From Cycas panzhihuaensis (taxonomy: Eukaryota > Cycadophyta): a stretch of DNA of 64,000 bases. The notes under the pieces are model-generated. The model worked only from the letters and a program-made list of their open reading frames with translations. It did not search any database and was not told the DNA's origin. Each line of letters begins with the position of its first letter. Position 1 is the stretch's first letter. The stretch lies in assembly GCA_023213395.1 (NCBI GenBank), contig CM041465.1:110987741-111051740 (forward strand), written 5' to 3'. The translations under genes and the position numbers were made by a program. This document shows positions 33,956-46,860 of this stretch, in pieces.

Positions 33956-36900
33956 TGGAGCAAATCTCTGGGGGGTCACTAAGCACAAGGATATCAAGCC
34001 TACACTATCACTAAACCAAGGGCTTAGTGGTCCTTAAGGATAGGGGGATAGGTCATCTGCAAAAGGTGTCTATGTATTAGAACACAGGTTTAGAGACCTG
34101 CAAATAGTACACAAGACCTTCCCTTTCGATAGGTACCTTCTCAGATTTGAGGTGGGCTAAGGCATTCTTAGTTTGTTTAGTAGCCTATAGAAGGACTCTC
34201 CTATCCTAGAAAGTTGAGGAAGGAGAGGGAAGATGAATGCACTTTTCCCAAAAAGAAGGAAAAAGAGGAGGCAAACCCCAATGAAGGAGAGGGTCTATGA
34301 AACAAGAGAGGGATAGTAAATGGAAAGAGTGCAAAGGGGGGTTTGGTGTAGAAGAACCAAACCCTAAGAAGGGCAAGGTGAATGGGGTGCCTTACGAAGT
34401 GTTACCTAAAGGAGATACCTCTAGGGTTTATGTGAAACAAGCAAGTGACTGTCTGTGTTAAGAGTTTTAGAGGGTGTCTCTATTTTGGAGTAAATGCAAT
34501 ATGAAAGAAACATACTTCCTTTTCCTCTCCTTTTTCCTCACTCTCCTTTACTTTTATAAACAAAAGAATAAGGAAATAAGGGAAGGAGTGAATGCAAAGA
34601 AAGAAGGTGGTGTGAGGACTTATGCAATTCATTTCAATAATACATGGGAGAAAAAGCAACTGTCAAAAGGCCTAAGTTCCCTTTATGTTTATACCCTTGA
34701 GAATGCAATGACTATGTAAGAGAAGGATGAAAATAAAGGGAAAGAACCTCTTTTGTCACTTTTCTTTAGAGATGTAATATGAGTAGCACATTAACCTAAA
34801 CTACCCCTTTTTAATACTCATGCAACAAGGAGAAAAAGGAGATGAGGTTGGTGCATGCTAATGCAAGGGTCAAGCAAGCAAATATGGGTTAACTTTCCTT
34901 CTAAGTGAATGCAAAATAAATGGTTGCAAATAATTTGGAATGCAATTTTACTATTTCTCTTTTTAGAGAGGGGGGAGGATAAGGGAAGAAAGAATGATTG
35001 GAGAGAGTGCACCTAGAATCAAGTCAGTTGATGAAGTATGCCTTCCTTCCTTCATTATAATCCCTTCATTGGTCACCTTGTGCTCCATGCCATGGTTGGC
35101 ATTATAGATGGAAACATAGCTGGGTCTTCCTTACCTTCCCCATAATGTTTGTGTAAAAGGAATAAAAAGGTTATAAAGAAAGTTTCAAAAGAAATAAATG
35201 GAAATAACAAGCACATACCTTCTATTGTGATTCCTACTTACTCAGAGGAGGCGAGGTCACCTTGTAGACCAATTTCTTTCAATAAGAGATTATATGTATA
35301 TGTAAAAGCAAATAAATATATGTGTATACATATGTTTGCCAAAATGAAATCCAAGCTTACATTATGGTTCAAGGAAAAAAAATTATATGCCTTTCCATCT
35401 TTCCCATTATGTAACAAAAGTTTCCGAACTATTTTTTAGATGGAAAGGGGAATAAAGGGAGTGAGAAAGGAGAGCTTTAGAATGGCCAACTCCTCCAAAT
35501 AAGACACCTCCACATGCTAAAGTACTCTAAGCAAACAAATCAAGAGAGGGTTTGTAGCTTCAGGCAAACAAGGAAGATGACATAACTCACAAGGACCAAA
35601 AGATATAAAAGTTACAAAAAATGCAAATGTTACAAAAGTTGCAATGTTGTAACCTTTGTAAGATTTTTAAAATAGGACAGATATTTAAGACTTACTAGGA
35701 GATCTACTACTAAATGATGTGTGTAATGGTTAGTTACAAGTATTGCAAGTGGTTATAAATTCTATGACCAATGGGAGCCTTCACCCAAGGGTTTTCTTGG
35801 CGTGTACAGTGGATATGACATAAGAGAAATAAGAAAGATAGGGAGCTACCCTGGAGGATATGGCTATGAGGGTTGGAACCCTAGTCATAGGATCCTATTC
35901 TCCCTTTCAATGAGTTCCCACGATCCACCTTCTTGTGGCCCATGAGGAAACCAAGAGACATTGAAGGATGAACAAAGGGGAAGGAAGGGTTTGCCTTCCT
36001 CCCAATGGCCTAAAGAGGTGGGTATATGGGTAAGGTTTTGTGCAAACAAATAAAAGTATTCATAAAGATACACCTATCAAAAGAATGGAAGAAAAGAAAT
36101 AGATCTGAAACAACCATTAAAACTAATTTGAGATAGATATTACCTCATGAACCAATGGAGGGAGTGAGATCCCTCTTGCTAGGTGGAGAAAAGCTCCACT
36201 TGGCAATGAAGGAAAAGTGACAAACCTACAAAAGCTTGGTGTGGTAGCTAGAGTGAGTACTTAAGAAAGGAAACCTACTAAAAATGAGCTACCATAGACT
36301 TTCAACTTAGGGTTTTACCCTAGGAGAAGAGGTGAATAGAAGAAGAGAGTAGGAAATACAAGTTAGAGGAATTTTTTCCCTTCATAAGAGACCTAAGAGA
36401 GGTAAAATGAATTTGAAATAGGGTTTTTATACCCAAATTTAGTCTATTGAGTGATTAGGATTCACTCTATGTGGGAAACAATATCTTGCCATGTGGTAGT
36501 TTCACAATAAATGTAAAATTGACTGTTGTCAGGACATAGATGATAATGAATAGTCACCCCATGACAAACTTCATGGTACCACAAAGTTTGCTACAGTACC
36601 ACAAATAATACTAACAATGCAAATAAAATAAAGGAGAAAAATAAAGGGAGGCCAAGGAGGCCCCTAAAAGAAGGGTCCTAGGCCCTAACAGAGCAATGCA
36701 CTGGACTGGTAAGGCATGTAAAAGACCCTTAAGCATTGACTTGACCTCATTAAATAAGAAAGAAATAGTAACAAGTCCCTAATGAGGGGTAACTAGCACA
36801 TGTAAGGTTGATTAGGCCTAAAATAAGGTGTTAGGTATCATGTAATGCTAAAAACAATCAAAAGTGGGATGTAGGAGCCCAAGAGTGCTTAAGAGTACTG

Positions 36901-37151
36901 AGGAGATATCATGGAGGGATGTGTAATACCATAGGATGTCCATACTAAGTCGTCATAGGCTAAAATAATAGTCATAGGCATAAAAGAGGTAAGCAAACCA
37001 AGCATTTCAACCATGCAAGTGGCAATACCACACATAATGCATCTACTAAACATCTCATTACATATTGAAGTAAATAAATACCAAGGTTAGAGATATATCT
37101 ATGCCTACCTAAGAGGTGTCATCCACATCCATTCCCATTAGCTAGGAAATA
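33956..37151 (-). mobile_element. Tat-E: inverted solo LTR
   Basis: It is 3196 bases and matches the Tat-B LTR in reverse, with no internal sequence. It is flanked by AATAT (33951-33955) and AATAC (37152-37156), a 5-base target duplication with one change. Solo LTRs form by recombination between the two LTRs of one element. The left end is TGGAGCAA and the right end GCTAGGAAATA. Confidence 0.88.
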
Positions 37152-37156
37152 AATAC

Positions 37157-37760
37157 AACATCAAATCAATTCTTTTTTTAGTAGGTTGAGTTTCCTTAGT
37201 CATTTCTTAGAAAACTTTACCATAAACACTAAACCCCTTACTAACTTGTTAAAGAAGGAAGCCTCATTTATCTGGTCTCCTAAGGCCCAAGAACTTTATA
37301 AGAGCTCAAAAGAGCCTTAGCTTTTTCTTTGATCTCGGCATCCCCTCTCTTCGACTATCCCTTCATCTATTATACCTCAGCTACCGATGAATCCTTGGGG
37401 GCTATGCTTGCCCAAGAGGATGATTTAGGTACTAAGTGAGCCATTTATTTTATCAGTTGCACCCTAGTTGCTGCCGAAATTAATTTCTCTCCTATTAAAA
37501 AGGAGTGTCTTGCCTTGGTTTACACGACTAAGAAATTGAGGCATTACTTGCTCAACAGTACCCCTCAAGTGATCATCCAATCTGATCCCTTGATATACCT
37601 CTTATATTGATCTTTCTTGATAGGTAGGATTGGAAAATGGGCTATCCTCCTTCAAGAGTATGACTTCAAATTGTCAACAGAAAATCGAAGAAGGGAATAG
37701 TGGTCGATAAATAGCTAGTTGATGCACTTATTCCTAACTCTTTTAATGTTCCTGTTGATG
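37157..37760 (+). pseudogene. Tat-B RT connection and gypsy RNase H, broken
   Basis: It reads TINTKPLTNLLKKEASFIWS, then RNase H text YTSATDESLGAMLAQED, ISCTLVAAEINFSPIKKECL and YLLNSTPQVIIQSDPL. Asp, Glu and Asp positions are still readable between stops. This is the normal pol RNase H, distinct from the aRNH at 51263. Confidence 0.8.
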
Positions 37761-39062
37761 AGTCCTTGCTCGACAAGCCTATCTTTTCCATCCAAGATCT
37801 ATTGGCCCATCCACTAGCTAGTAATGAATGGTATAGGAACATTATACAATACCTCACTAAATAGTGGCATCATCCTAAATCTAGTGACAAGGTGAGGCCA
37901 TGAGTTAGGGCTATTATTAGGTAGTATTTCCTCATAGAGGAAGTATTGTACAAGAGATCTTTTGATGGGATCCTCCTTTGCTACATTAACCATGATGAGG
38001 TGAACCAAATACTTCATGAGTGCCATAACAGTATTTGTAGGGGCCATCTTGGGGGTTAATCCATGGCTTAGAGGATCCTTCACATGAGTTATTACTGGCC
38101 ATCCTTTTTCAAGGATGCTCGTGCCTATACATTGCATTGTCGTAGGTGCCAAGAGCATGCTAACGTCATTCATTTGCCTTCTGAGGCCTTACACTTAATC
38201 ATCTCTCTGTGGCCTTTCTCCAATGGGGACTAGACCTTATCAGAGCCATAACCCCTCCTTCTTTATCCCAACATAAGTTCATCTTGATCGTGATGGAGTA
38301 ATTTACTAAATGGGCTAAAGCAGTCCCTTTATTATCTATTACAGGTAAAACTATTGCCACCTTCATCTACCAGTATATTATCTATCGATTCAGGGTTTAT
38401 GACATCCTAATCATAGATAATGGTATGCCCTTTCGTAATAAGGAGATGGATGAGCTTTATGGGAAGTTTAGAATATCCCGCAAAACCTCTTCTCCCTATT
38501 ACCTCTAGGCTAATGGCCAAATTAAATGTTTTAACAAAACCCTTATTAATATCTTGAAGAAAACCATTACCCAATCCCAAAGGGATTAACACCTTCAACA
38601 TCCTTCTACTTTGTGGGCCTATCATACTTCCATTTATACAACTATAGGGATGGCCCCATTCTCCCTCATGTATGGGACCGAAGTAGTCCTCCCCTTAGAA
38701 ATTGAAATCCCTTCTTTATGTGTTTCTCTTTGAGGTCTAATTGATGAAGAATCCTATCACTAGGCCTACCTCCTCAACCTTGAAGCCTTAGATGAGAAAC
38801 GCTTGATGGCATACCAAGAAAATCTTGCCTCCAAGACTAGAACATATGATAAATGTCTTTGTCCTCATCCTTTAAATCCTGGGGACCATGTCCTCAATCT
38901 TGAATATCTCCATGACTGCCTATCTAAATTTAGACCTAATGGATGAGTCCTTTCGTTATTCTTGAGAACCTTGAAAATGGACCCTATAGGATAGCGACTC
39001 TAGAGGGTCTTACTTTTGAGAAAGTTGTTAATGGTAAATTCCTAAAGAAGTTCTATGTATGG
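37761..39062 (+). pseudogene. Tat-B integrase, broken
   Basis: The zinc-binding part lies at about 38010-38160 (LHECHNSICRGHLG ... CRRCQEHA). In the core, TKWAKAVPLL follows a stop where the first Asp should be, IIDNGMPFRN keeps the second Asp, and GQIKCFNKTL has Lys in place of the catalytic Glu. The C-terminal domain ends in NGPYRIATLEG and GKFLKKFYVW (38940-39060). Confidence 0.85.
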
Positions 39063-39121
39063 CCCTTTCTACTCTTGAGTAGGATAGGCACACCCTTCTC
39101 TCACTCTGAAATGAGCCTAAA

Positions 39122-39182
39122 CTACCACTCTAGGTGCATCATTGTTTCTCCTAGCCATAGGTGTAATGATGGTTTAGAGTAG
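39122..39182 (+). other. Conserved hairpin downstream of Tat-B pol
   Basis: The arms are 39122-39143 and 39164-39182 and form about 18 pairs with a small bulge around a 20-base loop. It has the same place and shape as Tat-A 6703-6759, preceded in both by GAAATGAGCCTAAACTACCA. The upper stem sequence differs but still pairs. Confidence 0.55.
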
Positions 39183-39784
39183 CTCTTCAACTTTTTGACT
39201 TTATTGCTTACATTACATCTCTTATCTCCCTCCCGAGGGAGACCTCTCCTTCCCTAGTTGGGCAAGCAAACCTCCTTCACTTCTAAGCATCAAGTCACTT
39301 CCTAAGTAGGGTCTTTTATTGCTTGGGTATCTATACCTTCCTTGTCATCGCCTCCTTTGCATATCTACTATGTTCACCCAATGGGCATGCATACCACCCC
39401 CTCCTAGTCTCACATGTATCCATCATCAACATACATGGTGATCATGTATGCCTACTATAAGTGTGGTATCACATGAAAGGAAGCATGAGTATCATTTGCA
39501 TATGATATAATATCAAAAACCATATATATCAATCAACCTAAACCATCAAAATGCATGACACATTATGCACTTGTGCACCCATATCCATATGCATACACTC
39601 ATCTCTCTATGCATCATATAAACAAACAAACTATACAACAAAGCAATAACACTACAAATCCATCATAACATCATCATTATGTGTCCAATGGGGTACCAAT
39701 TGGCCTCTATCTATATATGTATAAAGCATATGGTATAATGAATCATATGGTACATTATCATCTAGGTAATATAACTCATGAAGC
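39183..39784. other. Spacer between pol and antisense gene (Tat-B)
   Basis: AT-rich and non-coding. It aligns loosely with Tat-A 6760-7248. Confidence 0.45.
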
Positions 39785-40493
39785 TAGAATCCTTACAGGG
39801 AGGAGTACAATCATGTATCTATATATGGTGAAAACTCCTTGGAGGTTCGATGCTTTCCTATCTAAAATCCATAGTGTATAACCTCATCGATGCCATGTCC
39901 TCAAGGGGCATCGTTCCCTCATATGTGGGATCCCATGCCAAGGGACCACATACCTCCTAGGCTCCTGCGGCATCACTATGAGCTCCCTACCTTGCTCTCC
40001 TCATCCCGAGGTCTCCTCTGGGTTGTCGATGTAGCATGCATATGTGACCTATTGCATGATGACCTAATGGCAATCTACTCCACCAGCTAATCGCATCTAG
40101 CTTGGATATGATCCCTCTCTCCCTCTACTCCATGGAGCCTCTCCTCTAGCATAACGATCTAAATCTTACTCTTTATATCCCTACCTACTCCTCCTCCCTA
40201 GTCCTTAAGTGCTTGTACCTAACCCTGTAGGGTATCTCTCTTGATTACTAGTTGATTCCTCTCTGCCTGTAATCAATCTAGGGTGCCCTACAACTGTCTA
40301 ACCCTTGCCTAGAGCTCTTAAGACTCTACCACCCATATATCTCTAGCTTGAATTAGTATGGCAAATATTATTGAGTGTGGCCCCACTAATCGAGGCTCTT
40401 AGCTAGCTAGGGTAGGAGGTTGTCCTTCTTTATAAACTTAGGGAAATAACTCTTGCACTATTACCTCTAACAACCTTCTCATCTTAGCTCCCC
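39785..40493 (-). pseudogene. Tat-B antisense gene, exon 3 (coiled coil)
   Basis: On the minus strand it reads ESQELQARVRQL, LQAERNQLVIKRDTLQG, EERLHGVEGERDHIQARCD. These are heptad-rich, charged stretches matching Tat-A exon 3 (7916-7249) line for line. Several stops are present. Confidence 0.7.
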
Positions 40494-41155
<662 letters not shown>

Positions 41156-41925
41156 CTCCTGAGATGACTGACTCCTTTGCCGAAATGATCACCTCCTTTG
41201 TGGTAACTCTCCTAGTTGTTGCCTCGATCTCCTCAACCTCTAACACTACCTTGCCTACCACCTTAGCTCCAGAGCGTCTTATCCCTCCAATCCCTCCTCT
41301 CTAGGGACCTCTTTATCTACGGTAGCTATCGCTACCTCTGTTGCCATCACCATAGCTAGAACTACTACTAAAGCACCTCCTATAACTCCCCCTCTACTTA
41401 CTGGTCCTAGTGGTGGCATATCTCCCTCTGTTGGCACCGATGGACCTACCTCACCTCCTATGAGTCCTTATGGTCCTCCTCCATCCCCTCCATCTACTCT
41501 ACTATTACCACTGCCCTCATGAGGCTCATCCTCAAGCTCTCTGCCCTCATTATCACTCTCCTAGTGGGTCACTTGATAGGGATCCACTATGTAGTCTGAT
41601 AGGGTTAGTAGATATAATAATGTAACTTCCACCACCTATGAACCATGGGGGTCTTGGCTGAGATGGGGTATGGCCCTCTTGGTAGTGATATTACTCCGAA
41701 GTGGTAAAAAAACTAACACTATAGTGATGTACAATAGGAGAAACCTCATCTTTTAGCCACTCATATATGGTCAAGCTATGTCATTAGGTTAGTTGTTATT
41801 AAGGCAGCATAGTTAAATCTCTTATAGCCTCGTATCTTTAGATGGTAGTAATTCAACCTCCTTGAATATCCATGTAATTCTATTTCTAAGAAATCTAGAA
41901 TAGAATAGTTAGTGTGATAAGCTTC
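41156..41925 (-). pseudogene. Tat-B antisense gene, exon 2, 3' part (linker)
   Basis: It aligns with Tat-A 8028-8780: an acidic/Ser-Pro linker and the end of the PMD exon. The edge ...AGAAATCTAGAATAGAATAG matches Tat-A 8785-8800. It is cut by Cop-1 at GCTTC. Confidence 0.65.
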
Positions 41926-42237
41926 TGAAAGAGGTTAATGTATCAAGGTCATTTGTGTAGATTAATTATGTGACCTGAGGATATATTATTAGCATTAGTC
42001 TCTTAATGAAATGTACTTTATGTGCATTTAAATGTAATTTCAGGTTCATGTCATTAGGTGAGAAAATCCTAACCCTAATGCTCACCCTCAATAATAAAAG
42101 GTGAAATCTCAAGGAGAGAGTAATTATTCATTCTCACCTCCAAGCTTGCTCTCATATCTTGTTTCATCTTCATTTTCATTCTCTATTGCCATTGTGTGCA
42201 TGTGAGTGATTTATCTCCTAGATCCATCCTTCCTTCA
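41926..42237 (+). repeat. Cop-1 5' LTR
   Basis: It is 312 bases, TGAAAGAGGTTAATG ... CCTTCCTTCA. AATAATAAAAGG inside is the likely TATA region. Confidence 0.93.
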
Positions 42238-42239
42238 TG

Positions 42240-42251
42240 TGGTATCAGAGC
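42240..42251 (+). other. Cop-1 primer-binding site
   Basis: TGGTATCAGAGC, the standard plant initiator-Met tRNA complement, two bases after the LTR. Confidence 0.93.
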
Positions 42252-44245
42252 TAGAAGGGGATCTATTCACTCCATTCCACTTGCATGGAGTCATTTTACC
42301 TCTCTTTCACCTTCAATGTGAAGTTTTGAGAGTGCATTCCTTATTTTTTAAACATTTTGAGAGTATAAAATTATAGTATTTTGCATGTTACTACTTTGTC
42401 CATGTGTGCAGAAATTTAGAGGTGATGAATACAGGTTTTTGAAGCTGTTCAGCTGCCAAAATAGTCTCGGAAGCATTAAAGGCCCAAAATTTCATAAAAA
42501 TTTGAACATCTCAGAATTTGATGAAATTTGACATGCAAAGTCATCTTAACTAGGGGATCATGTTTGGCTTCTATAGAAACTTTAGATTCAACCTAAAACA
42601 ATGAGTTTTAGCTATGACAAAAATGGTAAATTTTGTGGATAAGTGATTTAAAGCACGTTTCCTAATGAAATCCTTCAATTATAAGCTAAAGATCTAAAAG
42701 TTTTATTAAGGGATCTAGTACATTTATGTCTTCAGATCATTTTAAGATAAATCTCATCAAATTTCATCCACTGGTTAGTGAGATCTATGTAGTTTTCTCA
42801 TGGTTGTTGATTTTGCCTGCTCAACCCTACAGAGTACCTTACAATGGAATTTTGGGCAATTTTTTTGTAGATTTTTTAGATAGTACAGAAGGGAAAGTTA
42901 ATGTAAATGTCAAAATATAACTTTTTACATATTGAAGTCCATATTTTGAGATAGTTGATCTGGCATTATTTTACTTTGGTGCTTTTTTGGACAGAAAAGT
43001 TTTTGTGCCTTTTCTGAAATTTGACTTCACAAATCTATCATAAACAACATTATGAACACCTTTTCCTTCTGTCATAAATTCATATTTCATCATTTAGGCC
43101 TTTATATTTGTAATTTCTAAAAATTTATCCATTTATCATTATTTATAAATTTTGTGAAAAAATCACAAAATAGGGCAAAATAGCATGCATATAGATTTAG
43201 TAAAATCATCATTTTAGAAGAAAGTTGATCCACTTTTTAGCCCATCATGTCTTTTATATCAAAACTTCCAAAATCATATTTGGAAACACTGTACTAAAGT
43301 AAGGGAAACCTTAGATTGGAAGCAACATCTAGTTCTCCTGCTAAATCTAGCATGCTTTTCTATTTGCACACATAGCATAAAGTATCACAAAAGCAACAAC
43401 AATAATAAAGTATCACAAAAGTAGCAACAACAACAAAGCATCACAAAAGTAACAACAACAATAAAGCAAGCACGAAAAGTAAGCAAGCACATTTGGCAAG
43501 TTTTTATTTCAGTTTTCAGTTATACGAAAACATCTTACATTATTCCTAAAAGGAATCTCATCTGTATGATCTATATTGCCAGTTCTTGACTTCTACGCAC
43601 ACTTGCCTTGGTTGAAATAGACCAAGGTTGGCCAAAGTTTAGGCCCTAAGGGAGGTGTGAGTTTCATATTAGGTCTGGTCTTAACCAGAATAGTGGTGGA
43701 GGGATAGGTTAGCCATACCTACAGCCTTCAATCAGGGATAATCCTAATAATCACTTAGGAAAACTGAAAACCTTAATGCAAGATTAAAATTAACCCAGTC
43801 CAATATCCGTCATAGCTGTGGGATAGGCAGTACTATTTGACTCTTTGGAGGAGGTATATAGCTGCTTATTGGTGAACTGGATGAGGACTGGGAGTACTTG
43901 GGCTCCACTGTGACTTGGATTTCATCACCAAGTGCAGGTGTGGGTATTGTGGGTGAAGGCCCTAATTATATACTAGAAGCCTTAGGCATGGAAACCTCAC
44001 CTACATTTGGACATAAACGAGAGGTTAGCGGTATGACATATCACCACTCTCTGGCAGCTCTACATTAGGTCTCATTCTTGCATCATTATTTATATTTATT
44101 TTTTATATAATTGTTGAAAAATAGTTAATTATTGCTTGCTTCTTATCATAATAATCATTTCTACATCCCTGTTGTGCCAAGTGTACTAGCCACATATGTC
44201 AGTGGCACATACTTCTATCATCTCTTCTACTTCTTCATCATCACC
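42252..44245 (+). other. Cop-1 long leader
   Basis: About 2 kb without a recognised protein. The part at 43700-43930 (GGAGGTATATAGCTGC, GGGAGTACTTGGGCTC) is conserved in Cop-2 on the other strand (63330-62960), so it belongs to the family. It contains a 28-base tandem repeat. Confidence 0.65.
43379..43466 (+). repeat. Three 28-base tandem repeats in Cop-1 leader
   Basis: Copies begin AAAGTATCACAAAAG at 43379 and 43407 and AAAGCATCACAAAAG at 43435; a partial fourth starts at 43463. Each carries a CAACAACAA tail. Confidence 0.85.
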
Positions 44246-45200
44246 ATGTCATCTCAATTCAAGCAAAATATTAACTGCATATTGAAAGGCAAAGAAAATT
44301 GGGATATATGGTACACTAAAATTAAAAATGCTACAAAGTATAAAGGCCTTTAGAGAGCCCACTTGTAGCCTACACCCAGAGTACTCGCAATGGCTACAAC
44401 AACTGCTTCCAGTGGATCTGCCCCAACTGCTCCTACAGATGCTGTAGCTAAATTACAATGGGAGATAGATGATGAAAAGATTCATGCAAGAATTTTGTTG
44501 GTCATTGATCACTCCTTGCACAACTTATTAAACGAAGAGGAACGTGATACAACGTGGAAGGTCCTAGAAGTTCTTAGAAGGAACTTTGATACAAAGTCAG
44601 ATTTAGAATTTGTTCATCTTGTTTTGAAAATGAACAAATTAAAAATGTAGAAGGGACAAGCTCATGAGACAATAAATCTCCTTTGACCAATCAAAGAGGC
44701 AATTGACAAAGACTTTAAGACCCAATACATCACTTGGGCATTTTTGATCTAGTCATGTTTACATGTCCCCGATTATAAAAACTTCCTTGGAAGTCTTCAA
44801 TCTAGTGGAACATTGAAGACACTTAACTTCCAAGCACTTGCCAAGAAGTTTATAGAATTTGACAGGACCTTTGATACAAACTTTGTAGCTTCTGACTCTC
44901 TTCCAGATGTAGCCTTTGAGATAGAAGAAGAAGTTTACTACACAAAAAATCAAGGTCCCTCTCATGGCAGAGGAAATAACCAAGCAAGAGGAAGAGGAAG
45001 AAATATGGAAAATCGTCCACAAGGTTAATCAAACCCTCAATCATAACATCGACAGTTTTAAGGCCAAGGGCCACTTCAACAAAGAGCAAGATAGTCAAGC
45101 CAAACTAGTACTTCTTCAGGGACTAGTAATCAAACCATTATGTGTGATCGGTATAACTGTAAAGGACACTTAGCAAAAGATTGAAGAACTGCCACTTATA
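44246..45200 (+). pseudogene. Cop-1 gag, broken
   Basis: It starts MSSQFKQNINCILKGKENWD. Typical copia gag text follows (ILLVIDHSLHNLL, TTWKVLEVLRRNFDTKS, ALAKKFIEFD). A basic GRGNNQARGRGRN region and a zinc knuckle MCDRYNCKGHLAKD end it; the last Cys is replaced by a stop. TAG stops follow KYKGL and LKM. Confidence 0.87.
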
Positions 45201-45860
45201 AGTTGGCCAAGTTCTAACCAAAACATGGAGCTCACAATATTGAAGAAACTTGTGAAGAATCCTTTAGTGGTGTAGGTTTTGTACAAGCATACATTCAAAG
45301 AATTAAGGGATCTTCAGCATTAAATGCCATTGACCAACCAAAGAGATTCTTTGAAGCTCAGTGTGGATATATCACTTGTGAATTCCCTTCACCAATGCCA
45401 AGCCCTATTGGAATTTCCAATAGTGTGGCTTCAATCAATGGACAGTGGATTATGGACATAGGAGCAACTCAACATATGACATGCAATCGTAGTCTATATC
45501 AAAAATTTGACTCAAATATTCATGGAGTTGTTCACATGGCTAATAATTCACAACAACCTATTGAAGGAATTGGCAATATTCACCTAAAATTCCCAAGCTT
45601 AGAAGATTTTACATTGCTTGATGTCTTATACATACCCAATCTTAAACAAAACCTACTCTCTTTATCCACACTTATTTCTTGTAGATTTGATTTAAGTGTA
45701 ACCGCAAATGGCTAGACTCTTAAGGTCATTCACCCTCCAACTAATCAGGTAGTTTTGACTGGACATCTCTTTGGCAAACTCTTTCGACTGAATGGCTCTC
45801 CATCTTCTGAAGCCCATTGTGCCTAAAGCCCTTGTGTCGATGAAGAGTTTATATTTAATT
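45201..45860 (+). pseudogene. Cop-1 protease, broken
   Basis: WIMDIGATQHMT at 45446 is the active-site segment, with Ile where Ser or Thr is expected (DSGAT). An open frame of 106 codons spans 45395-45715 and includes HMANNSQQPIEGIG and VLYIPNLKQNLLS. Confidence 0.85.
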
Positions 45861-46860
45861 CCATCTTGACCTATCTAATGTTATCACGAGAAGCTCTTTG
45901 GCATGCTCGTATGGGCCATGTTCACATTAATAGACTTAGAGATCTTTCTAATACTCTTTCAAACCTTCCAAAGTTTTCCTCTAAGCCCTTTAAATGTGAA
46001 GCTTGTATCATTGCCAAATCTCATCGAAAACCCTTTCCCAAAAGTCAATGGAAATCAAGCCATCCATTATAATTGGTACACTCTGATTTATGGTGGCCAA
46101 TGCCTATTACTTCACTGAAGGACAAGCTATATTACATCTCTTTCATTGATGATTTTATTAGAAAAGTATGGGTATATTTCTACACAAGAAAGATGAAGCA
46201 TTCTGTATATTTAAGGAATTCAAAGCCCTCACTAAAAAAGAGTTAGGTTATCAACTCAAATGTCTTCGAACTGATAATGGTGGCAAATATACCTCACATG
46301 AGTTTGAAAGCTACCTTTGAGACAATGGCATCAAGCATCAAACAATAGTAGCAGGTACCCCATAACAAAATAGAGTTGCTGAGTGCATGAACAGGACAAT
46401 CATAAATATGGCTTGTACTATGTTAATATATAAAAATGTACCTGCCTATCTATGAGCTGAAGCAATCTAGATAGTTGTTTATTATATCAATGTTGTTAGC
46501 CCATCAAAGGAAGTATAATCACCTAATGAAAAGTGGTCAGGACAAGCCCCCATTATTCACTACTTTAGAATTTTTAGCTCTACATGTTATGCCCATATTC
46601 TAGATGCAAATTGAAATAAACTCTAGCGAGGGGCACTTAAAGGCATCTTTGTTGGATACCCTATAGATAAGAAAGGGTATAAGGTCTTCATACCTTGATA
46701 ACGAAAAATCATCATTACCAGAGATGTCATTTTTGTGGAGATAAAGGATTAGTTACTTAAATTAGACTTCATAGTACCCTCACGTCGCTACAATAATGTT
46801 ATCAAGTATGATGTTCAGATTCTAAATTGGTGGGGGGGGGGGGAGGGACAGACATAAATT
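45861..46860 (+). pseudogene. Cop-1 integrase, broken
   Basis: The pre-integrase HHCC is ALWHARMGHVHINRL ... FKCEACIIAKSHRKPF. Core residues: Asp in LVHSDLWWP, Asp in RTDNGGKYTS and Glu in NRVAECMNRT are all readable. The C-terminal GIFVGYPIDKKGYKVF follows. Stops are frequent. A run of 14 G follows at about 46831-46844. Confidence 0.87.
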
